In this document: positions 46,594 to 54,603 of the stretch, one piece after another | How the letters are laid out: each line of letters opens with the position of its first letter | Numbering within the stretch: position 1 is the stretch's first letter | Made by a program: the position numbers and the translations under genes | NCBI GenBank assembly: GCA_022712975.1 | Contig: JAFLJO010000100.1 | Coordinates: 1-64,000, forward strand | Reading direction: 5' to 3' | DNA from: Desulfocapsa sp. | GTDB lineage: Bacteria > Desulfobacterota > Desulfobulbia > Desulfobulbales > Desulfocapsaceae | Length of the DNA: 64,000 nt | The notes under the pieces: model-generated | Seen by the model: only the letters and a program-made list of their open reading frames with translations | What the model was told of the DNA's origin: nothing | Databases searched by the model: none

Positions 46594-46830
46594 TCACATA
46601 ATTTTACTCGCAACATAATATCCCCTGGGGTTCCTCAATGTGATACTCCCTTCACTTTTCACCACATTATGTGTCGTTTTGCATATAATCCTCATGACCA
46701 AGACAAATGATTGGTGCTGCAGATAATAGATGTCATATTCCACCTTGGCTGGGATGGGCAATTCATCATGACCGTTAATTTGTGCCCAACATACCAAAGA
46801 ACTAGCTGTTAAGTGTTGAGACCTGGCCCC
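46594..46830 (-). pseudogene. Remnant of a bacterial sugar transferase (polyprenyl-P glycosylphosphotransferase)
   Basis: The frame CWAQINGHDELPIPAKVEYD, then YYLQHQSFVLVMRII and HNVVKSEGSI matches the C-terminal end of WcaJ/PglC-like sugar transferases (pattern WAQINGRDELPIPxKVxxD). In another frame just upstream, KGPGL recalls the preceding PGLTG motif. No N-terminal part is present. It lies between the Wzz-like and CapD-like genes, where such an enzyme is expected. Confidence 0.72.
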
Positions 46831-46842
46831 TTTGTCTCTTCT

Positions 46843-48339
46843 TTATCTTCTTCGTACCTTGGTCATAAATTCAGCCACAAATGCCAGCATGACCCCACCC
46901 ATCAAGCCAAGTATAGCGAAAAGCGCAACAATCAGTGCTTTGGATTGACCGACCGGAGCCACGGAGCGAATCGCCCCCCCCAACTCCTTGGTATCGCGTG
47001 CTGCTCTCAGTCGCGCTTCCGCTACTGAAATCACTTGCCGTTGTGTTTCGATGGCAAATCGGTGATCAAACTCATGTTTTTTGAGTCGATTTTCAGAGTC
47101 CAGGATCAGATGCTGCTTCTCTTCTCGCTGCCGCACAAATTCGGTCTGTTTTTCACTTCGATTGTTTTTGAATTCCTGGATTACGTTCTGTTCCTGTTTA
47201 ATCTGGCGTTGCTGAGATTCTTGCTTAATGGCAATCTCCGTCCTCAAATCGGCCAACATAGTCTGCTGGATCAGGATTTGACGCTGCGTACTCTCTAAGT
47301 CGGCATCCAGCACAACCTTCTGGCGCGGAATATTCACCTCGACCTGCAGCAATAGTTTTCCTTGACGGATTCTATACTGTTCAAACTGGCTTTCGATCAT
47401 CATCAGGCTCAAGGCAGACAAAGGTCCCTCAACCTCTCCCGGAGCAGACAGCCTCTTTCCAGCGATCTGTTCCAACGTCCTGTTTATCTCAGCGCTCTGT
47501 TTGGAAAGGATAATTTTTTCTTGCTCCAGAAAATTCTGTTTTTCCAGGAGGGTGTTCTTTTGATCGTTCAACTGCGCCAGACTAGACTGTTCCTTCGCCA
47601 GTGTAGTCTGCAGTTTCAGCAGGGCAAACTTCTGGCTCTCAACGGTTGTCAGCAACCCCGCTTCAATTGCTTTCAACGTAAAAGATGAATGCACTTTATG
47701 TGATTGCGCCTGATCCACCAACGCATCGAGAGTACGTCTGGCAGAGGCAGTAACCTCTTTTAATCGGACAAGTTCTATTGTTTTCAACACGGGTTCCGAC
47801 AGCTGGTTCAATTTATTCTTCAACATGGCGATCTCCGCCGTGATCTGATCCCTCTTCGGTTGTACCAAATCTCTATGATTTTTCAAAAGTGCATTAAAAA
47901 CAATGGTGTGCAGAATGCGATGCTTCTGTTCGGCTTCAGCCGATCCTTGACTCTTTAGCAAAACTAAGAGACTCTCTTTCGGTGAGCTGGCCGTAATTTT
48001 GATTATTTGTCCGGCTTTGTTTTTTTCCTGTGCGGCAAGAGGAATGTAAGCCGCTCTTACCTTCTCCAACACCGAGATCGGAGACTCGATCAACGCGACA
48101 CCATCCCCACCTTCCAGTTGCGTGATGGTGGTTCCGATCTCCATCGTGGTGAGATATTCGTACACTGTCGGTCGCATGAAAGCATACCCCCCCCCGATCA
48201 ACAGGCAGACGATAAAAACCACACAGATCAATATTTTACGTTTCCAGAGGACGAAAAACAGATCAACCAGATCAATTTCATCATCGGCGGTCTGGCGGGT
48301 AAAAACTTCTTGTTCTTGTTTGTTTAAATGCTTTTCCAT
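46843..48339 (-). CDS. Wzz-like chain-length determinant/EPS transport protein
   Basis: This 498-residue protein has a Wzz domain with TM1 (ILICVVFIVCLLIGGGYAFM, about 36-55), a long periplasmic coiled coil (150-440) and TM2 (ALIVALFAILGLMGGVMLAFV, about 470-490). There is no tyrosine-kinase domain. It would set polymer length in polysaccharide export. Its start lies inside the end of a ComEA-like remnant, with no good ribosome site. Confidence 0.86.
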   Translation of the reverse strand: MEKHLNKQEQEVFTRQTADDEIDLVDLFFVLWKRKILICVVFIVCLLIGGGYAFMRPTVYEYLTTMEIGTTITQLEGGDGVALIESPISVLEKVRAAYIPLAAQEKNKAGQIIKITASSPKESLLVLLKSQGSAEAEQKHRILHTIVFNALLKNHRDLVQPKRDQITAEIAMLKNKLNQLSEPVLKTIELVRLKEVTASARRTLDALVDQAQSHKVHSSFTLKAIEAGLLTTVESQKFALLKLQTTLAKEQSSLAQLNDQKNTLLEKQNFLEQEKIILSKQSAEINRTLEQIAGKRLSAPGEVEGPLSALSLMMIESQFEQYRIRQGKLLLQVEVNIPRQKVVLDADLESTQRQILIQQTMLADLRTEIAIKQESQQRQIKQEQNVIQEFKNNRSEKQTEFVRQREEKQHLILDSENRLKKHEFDHRFAIETQRQVISVAEARLRAARDTKELGGAIRSVAPVGQSKALIVALFAILGLMGGVMLAFVAEFMTKVRRR

Positions 48340-48468
48340 ATTTCAACCAGTTGCTCTACAATAGCAGTATTAAGATTAATTTTTCCCTGTGCAAGCACAG
48401 GTTGTTCAGCAAAGCACAAAGTTAAAATCAATAACCCTGTGATAAAAAAAGGTTTTACTTTTTTTCAT
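48324..48468 (-). pseudogene. Truncated ComEA-like helix-hairpin-helix gene
   Basis: From ATG 48468, MKKSKT runs into a T7 tract. One frame over, it continues as FITGLLILTLCFAEQPVLAQ (signal peptide), then GKINLNTAIVEQLVEI, the opening of the ComEA HhH domain, before stopping just inside the Wzz gene. The frameshift and the missing second HhH half make it a fragment. Confidence 0.65.
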
Positions 48469-48745
48469 GATACCCATCCCAATAAGTGAAGTGTTCAGAG
48501 TAAATATGAACACCTAGGTGGAATGTCTTACAAAGAATGGCCCACTTCGTACATGTTCGGGATGAACACCTGCAAAGACTAACATTACGCACCATGATAA
48601 TGCAAAGTAAAAATAGTCATTTTTTTACCGCAACAATCATGTCAGCAGCAACTGACGATTGATTATACTCGATGTTCAAGTCTTTTTGTAACCAGTTAAT
48701 TTTATAGGGTTAGATTTCTGGGTTTTGGAAAATTTGAACATCTAC

Positions 48746-48892
48746 GGAGTCTGCGCTTACCTGGAGTCTGCGTTTACCTACTTGCCCTTTGTTCCGCCAC
48801 CTGTACTTGAAAAAACGTTACATACAGGTAGTGTGCAAAGTTTTTTCAAGTACAGGTGTCGAAAAAATGTGGCGTAGGTAAGCGCAGACTCC
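48746..48892. mobile_element. Nested palindromic element with tandem left arm
   Basis: The outer arms GGAGTCTGCGTTTACCTAC (48763) and GTAGGTAAGCGCAGACTCC (48874) are complementary. The inner arms CACCTGTACTTGAAAAAAC and GTTTTTTCAAGTACAGGTG are perfect complements. A second copy of the left outer arm lies at 48746. No protein is encoded. The rest of this 737-base gap (48340-49076) holds only the ComEA remnant and the regulator promoter. Confidence 0.7.
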
Positions 48893-49006
48893 GATATGTT
48901 CAACTTATTTCGTTCCCGGTTCCTAAGGAGTTCTGAGATTCTTTTCACACAACTGGTCTTATGAACCAAATATTTATGCGTAACAACTGTTCTACAGAAA
49001 GAATGA

Positions 49007-49051
49007 TTGACATTGATTTCGTTTTACCGTAAAATCTTAGTTTAATTTTAC
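49007..49051 (+). promoter_or_regulatory. Promoter with overlapping palindromic operator of the DtxR-family gene
   Basis: TTGACA (49007) and TAAAAT (49030) are 17 bases apart. A palindrome, GTAAAAT...ATTTTAC (49029-49051), covers the -10. A metal-bound DtxR/MntR-type repressor sitting there would shut its own promoter. Confidence 0.72.
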
Positions 49052-49076
49052 AGTTTCTCCTTACAAGGCAAAGATT

Positions 49077-49580
49077 ATGGCTACTGAAAACAAGTTAACT
49101 GCAAGTCAGGAAGATTATCTTGAGGCAATCTATCATATTTCCTCCGCAAAGATGGCTTCCCGGGCAAAAGATATCTCTATTCGTCTCAATGTACGGGCGT
49201 CCTCCGTCACAGGGGCACTCCGAACTTTAGGGAAGTTGGGTCTTATTAACTATGCTCCGTATGATTTAATTACATTAACGGATGAAGGCCGTGTTGTTGC
49301 TGAGGAAATTGTACGTCGTCATAAGGCTCTGGAGCACTTTCTGGTTAATGTACTTGGTGTTGATCAGAAAGAAGCTGACGAGGCTGCCTGCAAGATGGAG
49401 CATTCTGTGCCCAAGGAAATTGTCGACCGGTTTGTGAAGTATGCCGAATATGTGGAGAAGTGCCCGAAAGGAGGCATTACCTGGAATTCCGGTTTCGGTT
49501 ATTATTGTAAACACGGCTGTACCGAGGAAAATTGCGAACATTATTCGAGCGAATTGTCTGAGAAAAAAATCACCATATAA
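49077..49580 (+). CDS. DtxR/MntR-family metal-dependent regulator, first copy
   Basis: This 167-residue protein has a winged helix (SQEDYLEAIYHISS; VRASSVTGALRTLGKLGLI) and a dimerisation/metal domain with AACKMEHSVPKEIVDRF, the Cys-Met-Glu-His metal set. A Cys/His-rich tail (KHGCTEENCEHY) could hold another metal. Likely senses Fe2+ or Mn2+. It stands upstream of the ferrosome-like cluster. Confidence 0.92.
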   Translation: MATENKLTASQEDYLEAIYHISSAKMASRAKDISIRLNVRASSVTGALRTLGKLGLINYAPYDLITLTDEGRVVAEEIVRRHKALEHFLVNVLGVDQKEADEAACKMEHSVPKEIVDRFVKYAEYVEKCPKGGITWNSGFGYYCKHGCTEENCEHYSSELSEKKITI

Positions 49581-49651
49581 AAATTGGAATAGTTTGTTGT
49601 TTTTGTAAGTCCCCCCCCTCTTCTTTCTTCATTCATACCTGTGCATATTTT

Positions 49652-49748
49652 TATGAATCGGAAAATCAAAATTTCTGTGGGAATTTTTTCTATGTAAGTT
49701 GTCAGTTGCTGAACACTGAGACCTTCTGCCCGCAGGGCATCATGTCCG
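49652..49748 (+). repeat. Dispersed repeat, copy B (diverged)
   Basis: ATCGGAAAATCAAAATTTCTG, GTGGGAATT and the terminal CCTTCTGCCCGCAGGGCATC align with copy C, while the middle has drifted. The stretch 49581-50153 contains copies B and C and AT-rich DNA, and no gene. Confidence 0.75.
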
Positions 49749-50002
49749 CTATATCCTGTTTTCGACCTGCAATAAAATTCCCATGGACGAGTTTTTTTTA
49801 CTCCTGCACTAATTACAGAGGGAGTAGTAAATTCGGGCTACCTAATATAACTCTTGACGCGAAACGATTAACAAGGTAAATAATCTTTAAATTAGCTTCC
49901 CCTAAGAAAACATCTTTGGCGAAAGGTTGATTGTAAGGCATTGTTAATGAGTATAGTTGTTATATTTATTCATTTTTAAATTTAAAATATGGAGAATATT
50001 TA

Positions 50003-50103
50003 TGTTCATGTATCGGAAAATCAAAGTTTCTGTGGGAGTTGTTTCTATGTTGCTTGCCGAAAACCGCATACCGAATACCTTCTGCCCGCAGGGCATCATG
50101 TCC
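50003..50103 (+). repeat. Dispersed repeat, copy C
   Basis: GTTCATGTATCGGAAAATCA begins the unit and the perfect palindrome TGCCCGCAGGGCA with CATGTCC ends it. A short start-only copy (reverse: TGATTTTCCGATACATGAAC) lies at 43207-43228. Confidence 0.85.
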
Positions 50104-50153
50104 AAATGCTGACTGATTCACTCAATACTTACTACGTGATTTAAAGCGCCGTT

Positions 50154-50618
50154 ATGAAACAAAAGAAAAAAGTAAAACTTAGTGCCAGCCTGGAAGACTA
50201 CCTGGAAGCAATCTACCTGATCTGCAAGGAAGATGGCGAGGCTCGTTCCAAGAAGATTAAGGAGCATCTGCAGGTAAGCGGTCCGTCAGTCACTGAGGCT
50301 CTGCAACTGCTTGCGGGGAAGGGGCTGGTTAATTATGTCCCTTATGAACGTATTACCCTCACTCCAGAGGGAAATGAGATAGCCCGTGATGTATTGCATC
50401 GTCACGAAACACTACGGGATTTCTTTATTGATGTGCTGGGTATTGACGCCAAACTTGCAGATGAAGGAGCATGCAAGATGGAGCATGTGGCCTCAGCAAA
50501 CATTATTGATCGGATGGTTAACTATACAAAATACCTCAAAATAGAATGTAAAGGGCATGGCTGCGACAAAGTGAATTGCTTTGGTGATTATTTAAAAGAA
50601 AAAAGGAGGAAGGCCTGA
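50154..50618 (+). CDS. DtxR/MntR-family regulator, second copy, opening the ferrosome-like operon
   Basis: This 154-residue protein is a paralogue of the gene at 49077: winged helix (SASLEDYLEAIYLI; VSGPSVTEALQLLAGKGLV), metal motif GACKMEHVASANIIDRM and a shorter Cys tail (CKGHGCDKVNCFG). It is 21 bases upstream of the first small membrane gene, so it is probably the dedicated regulator of this operon. Confidence 0.92.
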   Translation: MKQKKKVKLSASLEDYLEAIYLICKEDGEARSKKIKEHLQVSGPSVTEALQLLAGKGLVNYVPYERITLTPEGNEIARDVLHRHETLRDFFIDVLGIDAKLADEGACKMEHVASANIIDRMVNYTKYLKIECKGHGCDKVNCFGDYLKEKRRKA

Positions 50619-50639
50619 AAGATCAGAGGCTGAAGAAAT

Positions 50640-51002
50640 ATGGATACCATGAATAATATGCCGATTTACAGTGTTCAACCCAGCTCTCCACAGGTGGTTA
50701 TCGCACCACAATTCACCCCGGCAGGAACATTGATCTCAACCTTAACCATTGCCAGTGCGGTAAGCATCGGTTCCAACATGCTTGATGTGCAAAACGGTTC
50801 CATGACAATACCACAGGCACTATTAAACGGTGTTGCCAAAGGAACAGCTGCCACTCTTGTCCTGAATGCCACCGCAAGAAGCACTGTCCTACAGGTAATC
50901 ATAGCAGCGGGTACCCTTGCCGGAGCTGGATATCTGATTGACTCGTCAATGAAAAAGAACAAGCAGGAACTTTGCCGTATTGAAGAGAGTCCTGCAAGAT
51001 GA
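50640..51002 (+). CDS. Small membrane protein, family A (copy 1)
   Basis: This 120-residue protein has two Ala/Gly-rich hydrophobic helices around a conserved hinge: LTIASAVSIGSNMLDVQNGSMTIPQALLNGVAKG and TVLQVIIAAGTLAGAGYLI. It is a paralogue of the protein at 58392 (VNDGKMTMGEAMGNSLVKG). No named family is recognised. It overlaps the following ATPase by ATGA, so the two are coupled; a structural role in an iron-organelle membrane is inferred. Confidence 0.85.
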   Translation: MDTMNNMPIYSVQPSSPQVVIAPQFTPAGTLISTLTIASAVSIGSNMLDVQNGSMTIPQALLNGVAKGTAATLVLNATARSTVLQVIIAAGTLAGAGYLIDSSMKKNKQELCRIEESPAR

Positions 51003-53128
51003 GCCTGTTTGCCCGTTCATCCATAATCGTTGCCCATGAACTTGACAGGCGGATTCGTCTGCGCTGCAGGGTGTTGAAGAAAAAAAACCTTGATTCGGAT
51101 TATTTTGAAGCCAGTCTGGAATCTATTCCAGGAGTTTTTGATGTTCGGGTGAATACCAGAGCAGCCTCCGTGGCCATTGGCTATGATGGCAGGAGCGAAA
51201 CAAGAGACTCCATAATTAACTGCCTGACAGACCTTCCAGGCGAAGTCTTTAGTTTACGAGGTCGTGGAAAGCCACGAATACCCCAGTCCATTCTATCACT
51301 TGGAGTAAAGGGCGGATTGGCTCTGTCGATTCTCTTTCTGCCGCCAATTATACGTATTCCTGTTGCGATAATTTTTTCAGCCCCTGTTGTCCTTGATGGA
51401 GTGATCACTCTCTGGACTCGCGGGGTTAAGGTAGAAGTGCTGGATGCCTCTGCTGTCCTGTTCTGCCTTGTCCGCCGTGATTTCTTCACTGCTGCATCCA
51501 TTGTTTTTCTTCTGTCCGTTGGAGAATACCTCGAGGAACTCAGTGAAAATCGAACCACGGGCCTGCTGAAAAGCTTGCTCAAACCCCAGGTTGAAAATAT
51601 CTGGATTGAGCTTGAAGATGGGCAGGAAATGGAGATTCCTGTCGATCAGGCACGCATCGGTGACAGGATTATTTGTGGTGCTGGAGAACTCATCCCCCTT
51701 GACGGAAAAGTAGTTGCAGGTGAGGCTTCTGTAAACACCAGTTCTATCACCGGGGAATCTGTACCTGTGCATGTGGAACCCGGAACCGATGTGTTATCCG
51801 GTTCTGTAATCGTTGATGGCCGCATTGTCTTTAGCGCAAGTCATGTGGGAACTGATACTGCCATGGCACGTATTTCCACTTTCCTTGAAAACTCCCTCCG
51901 CTATGAATCTGAATCACAGAAAAAAAGTGATGAGCTTGCCGATAAACTGGTGCCTGTAACTTTTGGACTCGGGCTTGGTCTGCTTGTTGTAACCCGTGAT
52001 CTTGAAAAAGCTGCGGCGGTGCTCACCGTTGATTATTCCTGTGCCATAAAGCTTGCCAATCCTGTGGCTGTAAGGGTGGCAATGTTTACCGCCGCAAACC
52101 ATGGTGTTCTGCTGAAAGGTTCGCAGGCCATGGACGGTCTTGCACGGGTTGACACTCTCGTATTTGACAAAACCGGGACGTTAACAAAAGGTCAGCTTAA
52201 AGTAACAGATATCCACGCCCATGGTTCCTACAGTGATGACGAATTGCTGATTCTCGCTGCAAGTGCCGAAGAACATTATTCCCATCCGGTTGCTTCCGCT
52301 GTTGTTCAGGCTGCAAAAGATAATGGTCTTGCTTTATCTTCTGCCAGTCAGGTCGACTTTATTGTGGCCCATGGTGTGTCTGCGTACATAGACGGAAAAA
52401 ACGTGTTGGTAGGAAGCAGGCACTTTATTGAAGCAGATGAAGGAATCGACTGTTCCGGTGTTGGTGATTTCGTAACCGCATTACAAAAAGATGGCAAGAG
52501 CCTCTTGTATGTTGCGTGCGAAGAGAAATTGGCAGGTGTTATTGGTCTGCGTGATGAACTGCGTCCTGAGGCAAATGAAGTTCTGAACCGACTTAAGGCA
52601 ACGGGAATCAAAAAAATAGTGATTCTTACAGGAGACGCTGAACTCACCGCAAAAGCTCTTGCAGCACAATTGCCTGCAGTGGATGAAGTGCATTGGGAGT
52701 TAAAGCCGGAAGAAAAGGCAGCAATCGTAAATGAATTACAGAATCAGGGATGTCGGGTTGGTTTTACGGGAGATGGAGTCAATGATGCTCCTGCTCTGGT
52801 ATCAGCAGATGTTGGTATTTGTCTGCCGGAGGGAGCAGATCTTGCCAAGGAATCGGCTCAGGTTATTTTACTTCGGGACGACCTCTATTGCCTGCTCGCA
52901 GGACGCTTGATTGCTCTGCGCAGTCAGCAAACCATCAAACATTCGTTTATTTCAGCAGTGGGTTTGAACTCAGCCTTTCTTTTTCTGGCAAGTTTTGGGC
53001 TCATTCAGCCAGTTACCGCTGCACTTCTGCATAACGCAAGTACGGTTGGAATTTTAGGTTATGCCGGTATCAGGGGAAAAAAGAAGATGAACCTTCAATC
53101 TGAAAAACAAATTTCTCATTCGGAATAA
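50999..53128 (+). CDS. P1B-type metal ATPase 1 (SCA motif), FezB-like candidate
   Basis: This 709-residue protein has an N-terminal HMA-like fold without CxxC (HELDRRIRLRCRV; IPGVFDVRVNTRAASVAIGY), then membrane helices. The actuator motif is SITGESVPV. TM4 has DYSCAIKLANPVAVR in place of CPC. The P-domain has FDKTGTLTKG and GDGVNDAPAL, and the N-domain HP motif is SHPVA. The SCA motif sets it apart from Cu/Zn pumps and suits a divergent, possibly iron-transporting subclass, as in ferrosome FezB (inference). Confidence 0.88.
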   Translation: MSLFARSSIIVAHELDRRIRLRCRVLKKKNLDSDYFEASLESIPGVFDVRVNTRAASVAIGYDGRSETRDSIINCLTDLPGEVFSLRGRGKPRIPQSILSLGVKGGLALSILFLPPIIRIPVAIIFSAPVVLDGVITLWTRGVKVEVLDASAVLFCLVRRDFFTAASIVFLLSVGEYLEELSENRTTGLLKSLLKPQVENIWIELEDGQEMEIPVDQARIGDRIICGAGELIPLDGKVVAGEASVNTSSITGESVPVHVEPGTDVLSGSVIVDGRIVFSASHVGTDTAMARISTFLENSLRYESESQKKSDELADKLVPVTFGLGLGLLVVTRDLEKAAAVLTVDYSCAIKLANPVAVRVAMFTAANHGVLLKGSQAMDGLARVDTLVFDKTGTLTKGQLKVTDIHAHGSYSDDELLILAASAEEHYSHPVASAVVQAAKDNGLALSSASQVDFIVAHGVSAYIDGKNVLVGSRHFIEADEGIDCSGVGDFVTALQKDGKSLLYVACEEKLAGVIGLRDELRPEANEVLNRLKATGIKKIVILTGDAELTAKALAAQLPAVDEVHWELKPEEKAAIVNELQNQGCRVGFTGDGVNDAPALVSADVGICLPEGADLAKESAQVILLRDDLYCLLAGRLIALRSQQTIKHSFISAVGLNSAFLFLASFGLIQPVTAALLHNASTVGILGYAGIRGKKKMNLQSEKQISHSE

Positions 53129-53130
53129 TT

Positions 53131-53922
53131 ATGTATTCAGCACTTATAGATGCACCGATCCATACGGATCTGACTTTACTTGAAATTACAAGTCCAAAAC
53201 TTGCCAGCTGGCTGCAACGGTTTGGTTTGTTTATTGGCAGTACTATTATTCGCCATGATGAAGAAGTCAACTATCATCCTGTCAGGGTGCGTGGAACAAA
53301 GGGTGATGTGGTAGTGCCAGCAGGTCTTGGCATAAAAGTCATCGTCCATTCCGAAACTGGGGAACGCAAACCATTAGTGGAAATGAAGAAGAAGGAGAAG
53401 GGACATATCGAGACTATGTCCTGTGGCCGCGGCTGCATTCAGGCACTTTCCCGCTTAGGTGTCGAGGAGGATTCGGATGTTGTTTTTATCCGTTCGCTGC
53501 CGCATATGGATTATATCACGTTGATTGATAAAATTGTACGAACACGAATATCTGAAGGAGAGGCATCACGGCTCTGGGGAAAGTGCGAAGGCGAAGAAGA
53601 AACACAATTTTATTTTGCCACAAAGAATAAACCATTTCTAGTACAGGAAATTATCGGTGGACACCAAGTTAAGGAACATTTGAAGACTCATGCAATAGAA
53701 CCGGGAGCATCTCTTGTACTGGAGAACATCGAGCAGACTAGCGAGTTGCATAAACCGGGAGTTACACCAGTCACTATTTCAAGTGCAGGTGGATTGCGAC
53801 TTTATCTGAATCCTGCTCAGGCAGGTAAGATAATTGTGAAAAGTGCTGACCGGGAAAATGAAAACCATTCTCCCGGTCAGCAACATTCAGATATAGATGC
53901 AGAGACAGAGGGTGAGAAATAA
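53131..53922 (+). CDS. Tandem FeoA-domain protein
   Basis: This 263-residue protein has two FeoA-like SH3 barrels: residues 15-80 (LQRFGLFIGSTI; VVVPAGLGIKVIV) and about 170-240 (LKTHAIEPGASLVLENI; GGLRLYLNPAQAGKIIVK). Between them a helical insert has CGRGC. FeoA domains assist ferrous-iron transport by FeoB; no FeoB is here. It starts 2 bases after the ATPase stop. Confidence 0.75.
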   Translation: MYSALIDAPIHTDLTLLEITSPKLASWLQRFGLFIGSTIIRHDEEVNYHPVRVRGTKGDVVVPAGLGIKVIVHSETGERKPLVEMKKKEKGHIETMSCGRGCIQALSRLGVEEDSDVVFIRSLPHMDYITLIDKIVRTRISEGEASRLWGKCEGEEETQFYFATKNKPFLVQEIIGGHQVKEHLKTHAIEPGASLVLENIEQTSELHKPGVTPVTISSAGGLRLYLNPAQAGKIIVKSADRENENHSPGQQHSDIDAETEGEK

Positions 53923-53924
53923 GC

Positions 53925-54206
53925 TTATGCTTTTCCTGCTACCTCATCCTGAGCCTCATTCCACATTTCAGAGTATTTCTCTTTGGTGGAGGACATGGAC
54001 TCGCCAACCTTCATTTTGGCTTTATAGGCAGTTTTCATGGCGCCCTTTACAGCACGGTCGGCAAAGCATTCCTGTCCAACCTGTTCTTCATTTTTCAAAC
54101 CAGTTTTTTTTCCGGCTTTATAGGCCAGGTAACCGGCAACGCCAAGTACGGCCCAGCCGAGCGGGTTGGTGGTCAGCAAGGGGAGATACACTATTGGAGT
54201 GGCCAT
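53925..54206 (-). CDS. Small membrane protein, family C (longer copy)
   Basis: This 93-residue protein has an N-terminal YLPLLTTNPLGWAVLGVAGY membrane helix followed by KAGKKTGLK and a charged amphipathic tail. Its first 35 residues match the 59-residue protein encoded just upstream. It faces against the flanking + strand genes; ATG overlaps the upstream stop (TAATG). Confidence 0.82.
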   Translation of the reverse strand: MATPIVYLPLLTTNPLGWAVLGVAGYLAYKAGKKTGLKNEEQVGQECFADRAVKGAMKTAYKAKMKVGESMSSTKEKYSEMWNEAQDEVAGKA

Positions 54207-54385
54207 TATTTGTCTCCTTTTGTTTCTTTTTTATCTTCAGCTTCAATTTGGGCTGGAACTGCGGTGATTTGAGAAGCAGCAGCCTCTTCTTCGCCTTTTT
54301 TCTTGCCTCTTTTATACAATGCGTAACCGCCAAGGCCGAGAATCAGCCAGCCAATAGGGGTTGTTGCCAGTGGTACATAAATCAT
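54206..54385 (-). CDS. Small membrane protein, family C (short copy, missed by the ORF track)
   Basis: This 59-residue ORF is just below the track cut-off: IYVPLATTPIGWLILGLGGY is a membrane helix, then KRGKKKGEEEAA and a charged tail. A strong AAGGAGG lies upstream of the ATG at 54385. Same N-terminal design as 53925-54206, so a tandem duplication is likely. Confidence 0.85.
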   Translation of the reverse strand: MIYVPLATTPIGWLILGLGGYALYKRGKKKGEEEAAASQITAVPAQIEAEDKKETKGDK

Positions 54386-54603
54386 AGTTGACCTCCTTAA
54401 GGTGAATACTATTTGTAAGGTATCTGAAATGAAACAGACAGAATTGACTCATTGTTAAAGGTAAGTTAAACCATGGAAGAACTGATGTCAAGTTGTTAGT
54501 ATCATTAAGTTTCTGTTTGTTGGGCGGAACATGATTTCCAGTCCCTAAGATACTAAATCATCACCTTGGCAACGGTTTGTTTTTTTTAAAATAAAGGGTA
54601 CAT

